Shown here: in pieces, positions 8,269-17,416 of the stretch
Numbering within the stretch: the first letter of the stretch is position 1
Layout of the letters: the number at the start of each line of letters is the position of its first letter
Assembly (NCBI GenBank): GCA_041394285.1
Contig: JAWKIL010000012.1
Span: 97,442 to 161,441, forward strand
Direction of reading: 5' to 3'
DNA: 64,000 nt
Source: CADEDH01 sp041394285
Lineage (GTDB): Bacteria > Actinomycetota > Acidimicrobiia > Acidimicrobiales > SZUA-35
The notes under the pieces: generated by a model
Database searches by the model: none
The model's input: only the letters and a program-made list of their open reading frames with translations
What the model was told of the DNA's origin: nothing
Made by a program: the position numbers and the translations under genes

Positions 8269-8874
8269 ATGGCCACCTTCGCCACCACCGACCTGTCCTA
8301 TGTCGACGGCTACAAGCTCCTCACGGGGCTCGTCGTGCCCCGCCCCATCGGCTGGATCGGCACCGTCGACGCCGACGGGCGGCCCAACCTGGCCCCCTAC
8401 TCCTTCTTCCAGGCCGTGGCCTCCCACCCGCCCACCGTCCTGTACTCCGTGGGCGTGAACGACGGCGACGAGAAGGACAGCCTGCTCAACGCCCGGGCCA
8501 CCGGTGAGTTCACCTGCTCGATCGTGGGCATGGAGGTGGCGTCGGGCATGAACCAGACGGCGGCCGAGCTGGAGCACGGCGAGAGCGAGTTCGACTTCGC
8601 CGGGCTCACCCCCGAGCCGTCGATCGACGTGAAGGCACCCCGGGTGGCCGAGGCCCGGGCCAGCTTCGAGTGCCGGGTGGTGCAGATGGTGGAGCTGGGG
8701 AACCAGCCCAACATCAACGTGGTGGTGTTCGGCGAGGTGGTGCGGTTCCACGTGGACGACGAGATCCTCGACGGCACCCGGATCGACCACGCCGCCCTCG
8801 ACGCCGTGGGCCGCATGGCCGGCAACGGCTACGCCACCACCCGAGACCGCTTCGAGCTGATCCGGCCCTCGTAG
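8269..8874 (+). CDS. flavin reductase-like FMN-binding protein
   Basis: A 201-residue split-barrel flavoprotein of the flavin reductase-like family. It starts with the family-typical LTGLVVPRPIGWIGTVDADG and continues NLAPYSFFQAVASHPPTVLYSVG, the FMN-binding region. Proteins of this type use NAD(P)H to reduce free flavin for a partner monooxygenase, or act directly on oxidised substrates. ATG 8269 is preferred over an in-frame TTG nine bases upstream. It lies in tandem with the SDR gene and 36 bp before a GH13 gene; no obvious monooxygenase partner is adjacent. Confidence 0.88.
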   Translation: MATFATTDLSYVDGYKLLTGLVVPRPIGWIGTVDADGRPNLAPYSFFQAVASHPPTVLYSVGVNDGDEKDSLLNARATGEFTCSIVGMEVASGMNQTAAELEHGESEFDFAGLTPEPSIDVKAPRVAEARASFECRVVQMVELGNQPNINVVVFGEVVRFHVDDEILDGTRIDHAALDAVGRMAGNGYATTRDRFELIRPS

Positions 8875-8909
8875 CGCCGCCACCCGGCCCCCGGCCGGCA
8901 CCCCCCGCC

Positions 8910-10709
8910 GTGCTCGACCAACCCCACCACGACCCCTCCGAGCACCTGGTGTCGAACCCGTGCCCGGCGCCGGGTGAGACGGTGACGCTCACGGTGGAGG
9001 TGCCCGACGGCGCCGGGGTGTCGTCGCTGGCGGTACGGACCGTGCACGACGGCGAGGCGGCGTGGGCCGAGGCCCACCGGGCCGGCCCCGGCACGTGGGA
9101 GGTGCCGCTGCGCGCCCACAACCCGGTCACGTCGTACCGGTTCTGGCTCGACGGGCCGGGCGGACCCCGTTGGCTCACCGGGCTCGGGGTGCTCCACCAC
9201 GACCCGACCGACCACCACGACTTCCGGCTCCTCACCACAGGCGGCACGCCCCCGTGGGTGCCCTCGACCGTGTGGTACCAGATCTTCCCCGACCGCTTCG
9301 CCTCGTCGGGCCGTCACCGGGCCCGACTCCCCGATTGGGGCTGGATGAGCCGGTGGGACGACCCGGTGGCCACCGGCCGGCGGTCGATGACCCAGCTCTA
9401 CGGCGGCGACCTCGACGGGATCGCGGCCCGGCTCGACCACCTGCGGGACCTCGGCGTCGGCGGCATCTACCTCAACCCGGTGTTCCCGGCCCGGTCCAAC
9501 CACCGCTACGACGCCACCTCGTTCGGCGCCATCGACCCGCTGCTGGGGGGCGACGAGGCCCTGGTGCGCCTCCGCCGGGCCTGCACCGGCGCCGGGCTCC
9601 GGCTCATCAGCGACCTCACCCTGAACCACACCGGCAGCCACCACGAGTGGTTCACCGCCGCCCAGGCCGACCCGGCCGCGGTCGAAGCCAGCTTCTACTA
9701 CTTCCTCGATCACCCCCACCGCTACGTCTCCTGGCTCGGCGTGGCTTCGCTGCCCAAGCTCAACCACGCGTCGCCCGAGCTGCGCCACCGCCTCTACGAG
9801 GGCCCCCACTCGGTGCTGGCCCGCTACCTCGGTCCCCCGTTCGACCTCGACGGCTGGCGGATCGACGTGGCCAACATGACCGGCCGGCGGGGCCACGACG
9901 ACCACAACGAGATGGCCCGGCGCTCGGCCCGCCGCACCAGCGACGAGGTCGACCCCGCCCGCTGGCTGGTGGCCGAGCACTTCTTCGATCCCAGCGCCGA
10001 TGCCGGCCCCGGCAGCTGGCACGGTTTCATGAACTACGCCGGGGTGGCCCGCCCGGTGGCCAGCTGGCTGGGGCGACGGGAGCTGCTGGCCCGCCTCACC
10101 GGCGGGCCCGGTCAGGCCTCCCGGGACGGGGTGGCGGTGGCCCGGGCCATGGACGCCGCCCGCTCGGCCCTGCCGTGGCAGACCGTGCTCGGCTCGATGG
10201 CCCTGGTCACCTCCCACGACACGCCCCGCTGGCACTCGCTGGCCCGCTCATCCGAGCTGGCCCGGGTGGGCCTGGGGCTGGTCCTGACCCTGCCCGGCGC
10301 GCCCTGCCTGCTCTACGGCGACGAGGTCGGCCTCACCGGCGCCGACGCCGAAGCGGCCCGGCGCACCATGCCGTGGGACCCCGGGCGGTGGGACCGGACG
10401 ACGATGGATTGGTACCGGGCCCTGATCCGGTTCCGCTCGGGCTCCCGGGCCCTGGCCCACGGCGGGTTCCGCTGGGTGGAGCGGGCGCCCGACGCCCTGG
10501 CCTTCCTGCGCCGCACCGCCGGCGAGCATCTGCTGGTCCGGGCGTGCCGGGCCGACGGGGCGTCCCCGCTGCGGCTGCCCCCCGGCTGGGAGGTCGAGCT
10601 GGTGGCGGGCGAGGGCGCAACCGCCCGCCACGGCGACGGGCTGCTCGTCGGTCACGACGGCCCGGGGTTCGGCATCTGGCGCCTGTCGCCGTCCCCCGAG
10701 CGAAACTAG
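8910..10709 (+). CDS. GH13 alpha-amylase-family glycosidase (maltodextrin/cyclomaltodextrin type)
   Basis: A 599-residue cytoplasmic glycoside hydrolase. An N-terminal beta-sandwich (about 10-115, with SYRFWLDG) precedes the TIM barrel, as in neopullulanase, cyclomaltodextrinase and MalZ enzymes. WYQIFPDRFAS opens the barrel. Conserved regions are DLTLNHTG (I), DGWRIDVANM with nucleophile D319 (II), VAEHFFDP with acid/base E356 (III) and SHDTPR with D437 (IV), so it should be active on alpha-1,4-glucans. There is no signal peptide. GTG 8910 is the first start that gives a family-like N-terminus. The last codons, R-N-stop, lie in the edge of a dispersed palindromic element. Confidence 0.9.
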   Translation: MLDQPHHDPSEHLVSNPCPAPGETVTLTVEVPDGAGVSSLAVRTVHDGEAAWAEAHRAGPGTWEVPLRAHNPVTSYRFWLDGPGGPRWLTGLGVLHHDPTDHHDFRLLTTGGTPPWVPSTVWYQIFPDRFASSGRHRARLPDWGWMSRWDDPVATGRRSMTQLYGGDLDGIAARLDHLRDLGVGGIYLNPVFPARSNHRYDATSFGAIDPLLGGDEALVRLRRACTGAGLRLISDLTLNHTGSHHEWFTAAQADPAAVEASFYYFLDHPHRYVSWLGVASLPKLNHASPELRHRLYEGPHSVLARYLGPPFDLDGWRIDVANMTGRRGHDDHNEMARRSARRTSDEVDPARWLVAEHFFDPSADAGPGSWHGFMNYAGVARPVASWLGRRELLARLTGGPGQASRDGVAVARAMDAARSALPWQTVLGSMALVTSHDTPRWHSLARSSELARVGLGLVLTLPGAPCLLYGDEVGLTGADAEAARRTMPWDPGRWDRTTMDWYRALIRFRSGSRALAHGGFRWVERAPDALAFLRRTAGEHLLVRACRADGASPLRLPPGWEVELVAGEGATARHGDGLLVGHDGPGFGIWRLSPSPERN

Positions 10710-10744
10710 GAGCCGTAGCGGCGCTCAGCGCCGCTCAGGCTCCT
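10708..10744. repeat. dispersed 37-bp palindrome, copy 1
   Basis: An 18-bp arm, one central C, and an 18-bp arm. The outer part is AGGAGCC...GGCTCCT and the core is AGCGGCGCT/AGCGCCGCT. Two bases (GT at 10715-10716) break the pairing, so this is the least perfect of five copies. It is preceded by CGAAAC, so the GH13 stop codon TAG lies in the element. A terminator role is likely. Confidence 0.8.
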
Positions 10745-10830
10745 CAGAACGGTTGTGTCGGCTGGTCGCGGCCACACCGGTCGAGCACAATGGTCCCGAG
10801 AAGGCCGCCCATCACCAGGGGGAGACGTCG

Positions 10831-12177
10831 ATGCTCACGCACGAGGACAACGAGCTGCTGTGCCGGGTCGGGCCCGGGACCCCGATGGGCGAGCTGATGC
10901 GCCAGTACTGGATCCCGTGCCTGCCGTCGTCGGAGTTCCCCGAGAACGACGGCCCGGCCAAGCGCATGATGCTGCTGGGTGAGCGGTTCGTGATGTTCCG
11001 TGACAGCCTGGGTCGCATGGGGGCCATGGCCGAGGCCTGCCCCCACCGGGGCGCCAGCATGTACTTCGGGCGCAACGAGGAGTGCGGCCTGCGCTGCAAC
11101 TACCACGGCTGGAAGTTCGACATCGAGGGCACCCTGGTGGACCTGCCAACCGAGCGGTCGGGCAGCCGGGCCCAGCAGCACTTCAAGGAGCGGGTGAAGA
11201 TCCGGGCCTACCCGTGCCACGAGGTCAACCACATGATCTGGATCTACATGGGCCCCCGGGAGACGCCGCCCCCGTTCCCCGCCTTCGAGATCAACACCCT
11301 GCCCATCGAGAACGTCGATGAGCCGGCGATCATGATGGAGGAGGCCAACTGGGTGCAGAACATGGAGGGCGACCTCGACTCGGTGCACCTGAACTGGCTC
11401 CACCGCCGCCTGGCCGCCGATTCGCCCGCTCCTCCCTCCGGGATCCGCGGCTTCTGGAGCCCCGACCCCGAAGCCCCCGAGCTCGACGTGGAGCGCACCG
11501 AGTACGGCGCCTACTACTCCTCCCAGCGCAAGTGGAACGACGGCCAGATCTGGCATCGGATCAACCAGTTCATCTTCCCGTTCCACACGATGATCAGCGT
11601 CGGCAACATCGTGAACCTCCGCTCGTTCGTGCCCCTCGACGACCACCACGCCATGCTCATCAGCCACAGCGCCAGCCCCCTGGGGCCACTGCCCCCGGAA
11701 GCGGCCCGGGGCTCCCACGCCTTCGACGAGGTGGGCGGCTACGAGCCCCGCACCAACGATCCCCGGTCGTACTTCGTGACCAAGGCCAACAAGCGCAACG
11801 ACTACTTCCGAGACCTCGAGGTGGAGAAGACGTTGATGCACTGCGGGATCCCGTTCGTGCTCAACCTGCAGGACCGGGCCATGACCGAGCTGATGTGCAG
11901 CTTCGACGGCGAGCCGCTCTACGACCGGACCCAGGAGAACCTGGGATCCACCGACGCCTTCGTGATCGCCGTGCGCTCGCAGTTGATCAACGCCGCCAAG
12001 CGGTTCCGGGACACGGGGCAGCTCCCGCCCAACGTGACCGACGTGTCGTTCGACCGGGTGCGGGCGGCGTCGGTGCTGATCCCGTCCGACGTCGACTGGA
12101 AGGCCCACTCCAAGGAGGCCCGCAACGCCGATTCGGGCCAGCCCCCCAGCGATGACGTGCCCCTGATCATCGACTGA
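10831..12177 (+). CDS. Rieske [2Fe-2S] non-heme iron oxygenase, large subunit
   Basis: A 448-residue aromatic-ring-hydroxylating-type oxygenase. The Rieske site is C70-P-H72 and C89-N-Y-H92-G-W. The mononuclear iron ligands are in the catalytic domain at EGDLDSVHLNWLHRR (two His, and a bridging Asp of the D205 type); a further acidic ligand is expected in the C-terminal part. The layout resembles phthalate-dioxygenase and vanillate-demethylase-like single-component oxygenases. ATG 10831 has a GGGGGAGA ribosome-binding site. No reductase or ferredoxin gene is adjacent; the nearest ferredoxin is 30 kb away. The substrate is unknown. A short GGCTCC/GGAGCC hairpin follows the stop. Confidence 0.9.
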   Translation: MLTHEDNELLCRVGPGTPMGELMRQYWIPCLPSSEFPENDGPAKRMMLLGERFVMFRDSLGRMGAMAEACPHRGASMYFGRNEECGLRCNYHGWKFDIEGTLVDLPTERSGSRAQQHFKERVKIRAYPCHEVNHMIWIYMGPRETPPPFPAFEINTLPIENVDEPAIMMEEANWVQNMEGDLDSVHLNWLHRRLAADSPAPPSGIRGFWSPDPEAPELDVERTEYGAYYSSQRKWNDGQIWHRINQFIFPFHTMISVGNIVNLRSFVPLDDHHAMLISHSASPLGPLPPEAARGSHAFDEVGGYEPRTNDPRSYFVTKANKRNDYFRDLEVEKTLMHCGIPFVLNLQDRAMTELMCSFDGEPLYDRTQENLGSTDAFVIAVRSQLINAAKRFRDTGQLPPNVTDVSFDRVRAASVLIPSDVDWKAHSKEARNADSGQPPSDDVPLIID

Positions 12178-12427
12178 ACCGGGCTCCCCGGGAGCCAGCC
12201 CCCGCCCCCGGCGCGGCGCTCGTCTCCCGGTTCGCCGCCATGCTCCGACGAGGGTGTCCTACCCACTCTCACCAGGGAAAATGTTGTCGTGAAGTTCTAG
12301 CACCAAGGTCCGATTGTGGGGTGCCGGGCGACGGCTCAGGATCGCATGACCCGCCGCACATCCGATTGCCCGGGTGGTCGACCCGGTGCCAGGAGGGTGC
12401 CCGGGCGACCCGTCGAACGGAGCGAGA

Positions 12428-13987
12428 ATGGTCCGCAAGGACAGGAGACCCCGGTGGCTGTGCGCAGCCGCCCTACTGACGCTGACCGTGGTGTCGGCAC
12501 CGGCCGCCGACGCGTCGGTGGCTCCCGAGGCGGCGGCCGTCACCGTCGCCGCCGGGGGCTCGACCTCGGCCAGCTTCACCATCGGCGTGCCCCCGGGCGA
12601 CACCACCACCCCACCCACATCGGTGGACGTCGAGATCGCGGTGGACACCACCGGCTCCATGGGCCCCGGCATCGCCCAGGCCCGGGCCGACGCCACGGCG
12701 CTGATGGCCGACCTGCAGGCCGCCATACCCGACGCCCAGGTGTCGATCGTGCAGTTCCGCGACCAGTTCGACACCCCCGTGTACAACGTGGAGCAGCCAC
12801 TCACGCCAGAGCCGGCGCTGGTCAGCGCCGCCCTGAACCGGCTGGCGGCCGGTGGCGGCGGTGACGCCCCCGAGGCCATCAACCTCGTGTACCACAACGC
12901 GGCCACGCCGACGCTGGGCGGACCGATCGGCTGGCGTGAAGGAACGGCCAAGTTCCTGGTGGTCCTGAGCGACGCCTCCCCCCACGGGGCGGGCAGGGAC
13001 GGGATCCCCAACTGCACCGATCCCACGGTCGATCCGCTGGGCTTCGGCACCACGGCCACCCTCGGCGAGCTGAGCGCCGCCGGCCGCTCGCTGTTCATGG
13101 TGCTCGAGCCGGGCTTCGTGTCGACCACGCTCAGCTGCTACCAGTTCCTGGCCCTGGGCGTGAACAGCACCAGTCGCGGCCTGGCCGGCGGCACCAGCCT
13201 GGCCACCCAACTCGTGCCCCTCATCTCGGGCACCTCGACGTCGGTGAGCACGTTGACCATGGCCTCGGCCTCGGCCGCCCCGATCCCGGCCTCCGTGTCA
13301 TGGCTCACCCTGCCGGCCCTGGGCCCGGTGGCCAAGGACTCGTCGGTGCCGGTGACGGTCACCATCCGCCCGCCCGCCACCACCCCGGCCGGGATCTACC
13401 ACTTCGATCTCGTCACCTTCGCCGACGGCATCGACATCGGCCACCTCGCTCTCGACGTCACGGTCACCGTCGCTGCCGGCGGCGGGGGCGGCGGTGGCGG
13501 TGGCGGTGGCGGTGGCGGTGGCGGTGGCGGTGGCCGGGGTGGCGGCGGAGGCGGCGGCGGGGGCGGCGGCGGCTTCTGCTCCGGCAACATCCCGCCCGTC
13601 GGCGCCATCGTCGGGACGTCCGGCGACGACGTGATCACCGGCACCCCCGGCAACGACGAGATCTGGGGCCTCGACGGCAACGACGTCATCGACGGCGCCG
13701 GCGGCAATGACGTGATCTGCGGTGGCCAGGGCGACGACGTGCTCAACGGCGGTGCCGGCGACGACAAGATCGCCGGCGAGGACGGCATCGACATCATCGA
13801 CGGCGGCGACGGCGCCGATCGGGGCAAGGGCGGCGCCGGGAACGACCAGGTGAACGGCGGCGCCGGGAGCGACAAGCTCAGCGGCGACGAGGGTGACGAC
13901 CAGTTCGACGGCGGCCCCGCCAGCGACGAGTGCGCCGGCGACGGCGGCAACTCGGTGTTCGTCAACTGCGAGAAGACCACCCCGTAG
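12428..13987 (+). CDS. secreted VWA domain protein with poly-Gly linker and RTX repeats
   Basis: A 519-residue secreted protein. The signal peptide covers about residues 1-32 (WLCAAALLTLTVVSAPAADA). A von Willebrand A domain (about 60-290) carries a MIDAS motif, D-T-T-G-S (VDTTGSMGPG), for divalent-metal-dependent adhesion. A beta-sandwich segment follows, then a nearly pure glycine linker of about 30 residues. The C-terminal part (about 400-505) holds nonapeptide RTX repeats of the GGxGxDxxx type (GGQGDDVLNGGAGDDKIAG), which bind calcium and fold outside the cell. It is likely a calcium-dependent surface adhesin or matrix protein. ATG 12428 gives the signal peptide. A strong hairpin follows the stop. 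Confidence 0.88.
   Translation: MVRKDRRPRWLCAAALLTLTVVSAPAADASVAPEAAAVTVAAGGSTSASFTIGVPPGDTTTPPTSVDVEIAVDTTGSMGPGIAQARADATALMADLQAAIPDAQVSIVQFRDQFDTPVYNVEQPLTPEPALVSAALNRLAAGGGGDAPEAINLVYHNAATPTLGGPIGWREGTAKFLVVLSDASPHGAGRDGIPNCTDPTVDPLGFGTTATLGELSAAGRSLFMVLEPGFVSTTLSCYQFLALGVNSTSRGLAGGTSLATQLVPLISGTSTSVSTLTMASASAAPIPASVSWLTLPALGPVAKDSSVPVTVTIRPPATTPAGIYHFDLVTFADGIDIGHLALDVTVTVAAGGGGGGGGGGGGGGGGGGGRGGGGGGGGGGGGFCSGNIPPVGAIVGTSGDDVITGTPGNDEIWGLDGNDVIDGAGGNDVICGGQGDDVLNGGAGDDKIAGEDGIDIIDGGDGADRGKGGAGNDQVNGGAGSDKLSGDEGDDQFDGGPASDECAGDGGNSVFVNCEKTTP
13478..13573 (+). repeat. GGC/GGT microsatellite coding for poly-glycine
   Basis: A run of glycine codons, mostly alternating GGC and GGT as a hexamer repeat in 13490-13531, encodes the linker between the VWA part and the RTX repeats. 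It is interrupted by single arginine codons. Such tracts are prone to slippage, so the length may vary between strains or be uncertain in assemblies. Confidence 0.8.
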
Positions 13988-14016
13988 CCCCCGGCTCCGA
14001 TCGGGCACGCGCCCGC

Positions 14017-14059
14017 AGCGCCCCGGCCCCCGCCCCCATGGCGGTCAGGCCGGGGCGCT
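14017..14059. terminator. strong hairpin after the VWA/RTX gene
   Basis: AGCGCCCCGGCC (14017-14028) pairs perfectly with GGCCGGGGCGCT (14048-14059) across a 19-base loop, 30 bp past the stop of the VWA/RTX gene. GTTTCCCC follows, but no real T-tract. It is a likely factor-independent terminator of the high-GC type. Confidence 0.55.
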
Positions 14060-14189
14060 CGGCGTTTCCCCATCCTCCCGGCCGGCCCGAGGGGTTACCG
14101 TGGTGGGTGGTGCTGCAGGGCTGTGGGCTGGACGTCGGATCGTATGGTCCGCTGGTGGAAGGCCGTGTCGACGCGCCCGGGCGGAGACG

Positions 14190-15200
14190 ATGACGGGGCC
14201 GACCGCCCCCCAGCTCCGGGTGCTGCCGGGAGAGGGCAACGGCTCGGGCCCCCGCACGGGTGTCTGGCTGTTCCCCGACCGGCCGGCCTCCGAGCTGGTG
14301 CGGCTGATCGTGCTGGCCGAGGAACTGGGCCTCGACGAGGTGTGGGTGGGCGACGAAGGCCCGGCCCGGGAGCCGTTCACGGTGCTGGCCGCCGCCGCCG
14401 CTGCCACCTCCCGCATCCGGCTCGCCGTGGGCGTCACGAACCCCTATCTCCGCACGCCGGCACTGGTGGCCACCACGATGCTCACGGTGCACGAGCTCAG
14501 CGGCGGCCGGGCGGTGCTCGGTGTGGGCGCCGGCGGCTCGCTCTCGCTGGCCCCCTTCGAGGTGCGGGCCCACCGCCCGGTCGAGCGCATCCGGCACTTC
14601 CTGGAGCTGGCCGACGCAGTGGCCGAGGGCCGCCCCGCCCCCGGCTACCGTCCCACCGCCACCGCCATACGGGCCGTTGGCCCTCCGGTGCCGATCTTCG
14701 TGGGGGCCCGCGGCCCCCGGCTCAACCAGCTGGCGTCGGAGCTGGCCGACGGCGCCTTCGTGTCGGGACTGCCCCCGTTCCGCTACCGGGAGGTGATCGG
14801 GTGGGCCCGCTCGGTCCGCCCCATCGAGATCGCCCTCTACCCCAGCGTCGCCTTCGGGCCCGAGGCCCGGGAGCACCTGCGGCCCGACCTGGTGCACGCC
14901 CTGGCCGACTCACCGGCCGGCGTCCGGTCCCGCCTGGGGGTGAGCGAGGCCGATCTGGGTGCGGCGGTGGAGGCGCTGGCCGCCGGCGACCGGGAGCCGG
15001 CCCGGGCCCTCGTGACCGACTCCCTCCAGGAACAGCTGATGCTGGTGGGCGGTCCCGACGATGTGGGCCAGCGGCTGGCAGCCCTGGTGCGGGAGCATCA
15101 GCCCGACAGCATCGGCCTGGCCGTCATCCAGCCCGACATGGAGGACGGGCTGCGTCAGGCGGCGCGGGCCCTGACCGTGATGAAGCGCCTCGCCGTCTGA
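14190..15200 (+). CDS. luciferase-like (F420-type) oxidoreductase
   Basis: A 336-residue LLM-class TIM-barrel enzyme. Typical elements are GVWLFPDRPASELVRLIVLAEELGLDEVWVGDEG at the N-terminus, then RIRLAVGVTNPYLR, the glycine-rich cofactor segment AVLGVGAGGSL and, near the C-terminus, LVGGPDDVGQRL. Related actinobacterial proteins use coenzyme F420 rather than FMN; which applies here cannot be read from the sequence. ATG 14190 follows a GCGGAG ribosome-binding site. It may form a unit with the downstream decarboxylase gene. Substrate unknown. Confidence 0.85.
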   Translation: MTGPTAPQLRVLPGEGNGSGPRTGVWLFPDRPASELVRLIVLAEELGLDEVWVGDEGPAREPFTVLAAAAAATSRIRLAVGVTNPYLRTPALVATTMLTVHELSGGRAVLGVGAGGSLSLAPFEVRAHRPVERIRHFLELADAVAEGRPAPGYRPTATAIRAVGPPVPIFVGARGPRLNQLASELADGAFVSGLPPFRYREVIGWARSVRPIEIALYPSVAFGPEAREHLRPDLVHALADSPAGVRSRLGVSEADLGAAVEALAAGDREPARALVTDSLQEQLMLVGGPDDVGQRLAALVREHQPDSIGLAVIQPDMEDGLRQAARALTVMKRLAV

Positions 15201-15239
15201 CGCCCTCGCCCCGGGGACGGCACGATTACATTGCCGGCA

Positions 15240-15293
15240 TGCGATTCGGCTGCGACATCGACTTCGCCCACCGCACCGTGGAGCTCCGGTGAG
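15240..15293 (+). other. 17-codon open frame overlapping the decarboxylase start
   Basis: ATG 15240 opens a short frame reading M-R-F-G-C-D-I-D-F-A-H-R-T-V-E-L-R. Its TGA overlaps the first GTG of the decarboxylase as GTGA. Such coupling can feed ribosomes into the next gene. There is no run of a single amino acid that would suggest attenuation. It could also be a remnant or chance. Confidence 0.3.
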
Positions 15294-16743
15294 CCCCGAA
15301 CCGGTGAGCCCCGAGCCGGTGAGCCCCGACAAGAGCGAGCTGCTGGCACTGGCGGCCGACGTGGCCCGCCGCTACGTGGCCGGCGAACGGGCGGGCCGGG
15401 CCAGCCCCGATGCCGCCGCCGTGGCCGCCCTCGACGGCTTCCCGCCCGACGCCCTCGACCATCCGATCCCGGCCGCCGAAGCCGTGGCCCTGCTCGACCG
15501 CCTGGGTGGGCCGGCCGCCATGCGCACCACCGGAGGCCGGTACTTCGGGTTCGTCAACGGCGGCGTCGATCCGGCCGGTCTGGCCGCCTCGGTGGTGGCC
15601 GGCGCCTGGGACCAGAACCTGGCCCTCCCCGTGATGTCACCGGTGGGCGCCCACCTCGACGCCACCGCCGCCCGGTGGATCGTCGACCTGCTCGGCCTCC
15701 CGGCCGGGGCCCTGGCCTCGTTCTGCGCCGGGGCCACGGTGGCCAACCTCACCGCCGTGGTGACGGCCCGGGACACCCTGCTGGGCCGGGCCGGATGGGA
15801 CGTGCGGTCCCGGGGTCTGGCCGGCGCACCCCCGTTGGCCGTCGTCACGTCGGCCGAGATCCACGCCTCGGTGGGCAAGGCGCTGGCCGTGGCCGGCCTC
15901 GGGCTGGACACGGTCACCGCCGTCCCCACCGATGCCAGCGGGCGGCTCGACCCGGCCGCCTTCGCCGCCGTCGTGGGCCCCGACGCCGGCCCCACGCTGG
16001 TGATCGTGCAGGCCGGCAACGTCAACACCGGCCACAGCGACCCCTTCGCCGCCGTGGCAGACCACCTCGAGTCGACCGGGGTGCGGAACCGGTGCTGGAT
16101 CCACGTCGACGGCGCCTTCGGCCTGTGGGCCGCCGCCGCGCCGGCCCGCCGTCACCTCGTGGCCGGGGTGGACCGGGCCGACTCCTGGGCCACCGACGCC
16201 CACAAGTGGCTCAACGCCCCCTACGACTGCGGGGTGGTGGCCGTGGCCGACCCCGGAACGCTGCGGGCGGCCATGTCGATGGACGCCGCCTACGTGAGCG
16301 GGGCCGGCGACGACCGCCCGCTCATGAACCTCGGCATCCAGATGTCGCAGGCGGCCCGGGCCGTGCCGGTGTGGGCCATCCTCGCCACCTGGGGCCGGGC
16401 CGGGGTGGCCGAGGCGGTGGAGCGGTGCTGTGGGCTGGCCGACCGCTTCGCCCGCCGCCTGGCCGACGCCGGGGTGGAGATCCTGGCCCCCGTGGTGCTC
16501 AACCAGGCCCTGGCCGCCTTCCCTGGAGCCGAGAGCACCGACGCCGGAACGTGCGACGAGACGACCGACGCCGTGATCGCCGCCGTGCAGGCCGACGGCG
16601 CGGCCTGGCTGGGGGCCACCACATGGCAGGGCCGGCGGGCCATGCGGATCAGCGTGTCGGACACCTCGACCACCGGGGCCGACGTCGACACCGCGGCCGA
16701 CGCCGTGCTCCGGGCCTGGGCTGGCGTCCGCCAGCGGGGCTGA
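15289..16743 (+). CDS. PLP-dependent group II decarboxylase/aminotransferase-like protein
   Basis: A 484-residue pyridoxal-5'-phosphate enzyme of the group II amino-acid decarboxylase family (glutamate, aromatic-amino-acid and related decarboxylases). The cofactor lysine is K306 in SWATDAHKWLNAPYDCG, the cofactor Asp lies in CWIHVDGAFGLW, and the ring-stacking region is SAEIHASVGKAL. In bacteria these make amines such as tyramine, but some members act as aldehyde synthases or lyases; the substrate is open. The start is ambiguous: a 15-bp unit is repeated so that GTG occurs in frame at 15289, 15304 and 15319. The stop is four bases from the convergent TetR gene. Confidence 0.88.
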   Translation: MSPEPVSPEPVSPDKSELLALAADVARRYVAGERAGRASPDAAAVAALDGFPPDALDHPIPAAEAVALLDRLGGPAAMRTTGGRYFGFVNGGVDPAGLAASVVAGAWDQNLALPVMSPVGAHLDATAARWIVDLLGLPAGALASFCAGATVANLTAVVTARDTLLGRAGWDVRSRGLAGAPPLAVVTSAEIHASVGKALAVAGLGLDTVTAVPTDASGRLDPAAFAAVVGPDAGPTLVIVQAGNVNTGHSDPFAAVADHLESTGVRNRCWIHVDGAFGLWAAAAPARRHLVAGVDRADSWATDAHKWLNAPYDCGVVAVADPGTLRAAMSMDAAYVSGAGDDRPLMNLGIQMSQAARAVPVWAILATWGRAGVAEAVERCCGLADRFARRLADAGVEILAPVVLNQALAAFPGAESTDAGTCDETTDAVIAAVQADGAAWLGATTWQGRRAMRISVSDTSTTGADVDTAADAVLRAWAGVRQRG

Positions 16744-16747
16744 CCCG

Positions 16748-17416
16748 TTAGGACCGGGTGACTCCCCACAGCGCCACCTCGAACGACCGCTCCAGGCGGG
16801 GCAGGAGCGACTCGGGCTCGATCGATCCGGCGTATCGGCGCTGCATGAGGCTGTAGTACTGGGCCCACAGGTTGTGGGCCAGGGTGCCGCTGGGCACGTC
16901 GGGGTCGAGCAGCCCGTTGGCCTTGGCCTTGTCGAGCAGCTCGGCGAACCGGCCGATGAAGTGGCGCATGAACTCGCTCACCCCGCTGCGCATGGCGGGC
17001 GAGACGAACATGAGCTCCTTGAAGTAGATCCGGGTGAGCTCGGGCTCCTGCTCGTGGTACGCCGTCACGTGGCTGAACGCCGTCATCAGCTGCTCCACCA
17101 CCGGGGCGTCCCACGAGATGAGGGCGAAGGCGTTGTCCCACAGCTCGCCCACCTCGTCCCGGAAGACCGCCAGCAGCAGGTCTTCCTTGGAGGTGACGTA
17201 CAGGTAGAGGGTGCCGGTACCGATCCCGGCCTCCTCGGCGATGGCGGCTGTGGTGGTGGCCTCGAAACCCCGGCTGGCGAACAGACGGCTGGCGGCATCG
17301 ACGATGCGGCGCCACTTGTCCGCCTTGTTGCGCTCCCGCAACCCCATGGGGGCGGCGGGCTCTCCATCCTCGGTGGAGGCTCGGGTTTGGGCTGGTGGTT
17401 CTGTTTGCGGCGACAT
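16748..17416 (-). CDS. TetR-family transcriptional regulator
   Basis: A 222-residue repressor-type protein. The helix-turn-helix (about 30-75) is clear: RRIVDAASRLFASRGFEATTTAAIAEEAGIGTGTLYLYVTSKEDLL. The C-terminal helical ligand domain (80-222) is not family-specific. ATG 17416 is used; a shorter start at 17347 (MGLRERNKADK) is possible. It is the last gene of a minus-strand cluster comprising amidohydrolase, MFS transporter, dimethylformamidase-like protein and GrdB-like selenoprotein, 62 bp after the last of these, and may regulate them. The short spacer holds a DtxR/IdeR-like sequence. Confidence 0.92.
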   Translation of the reverse strand: MSPQTEPPAQTRASTEDGEPAAPMGLRERNKADKWRRIVDAASRLFASRGFEATTTAAIAEEAGIGTGTLYLYVTSKEDLLLAVFRDEVGELWDNAFALISWDAPVVEQLMTAFSHVTAYHEQEPELTRIYFKELMFVSPAMRSGVSEFMRHFIGRFAELLDKAKANGLLDPDVPSGTLAHNLWAQYYSLMQRRYAGSIEPESLLPRLERSFEVALWGVTRS

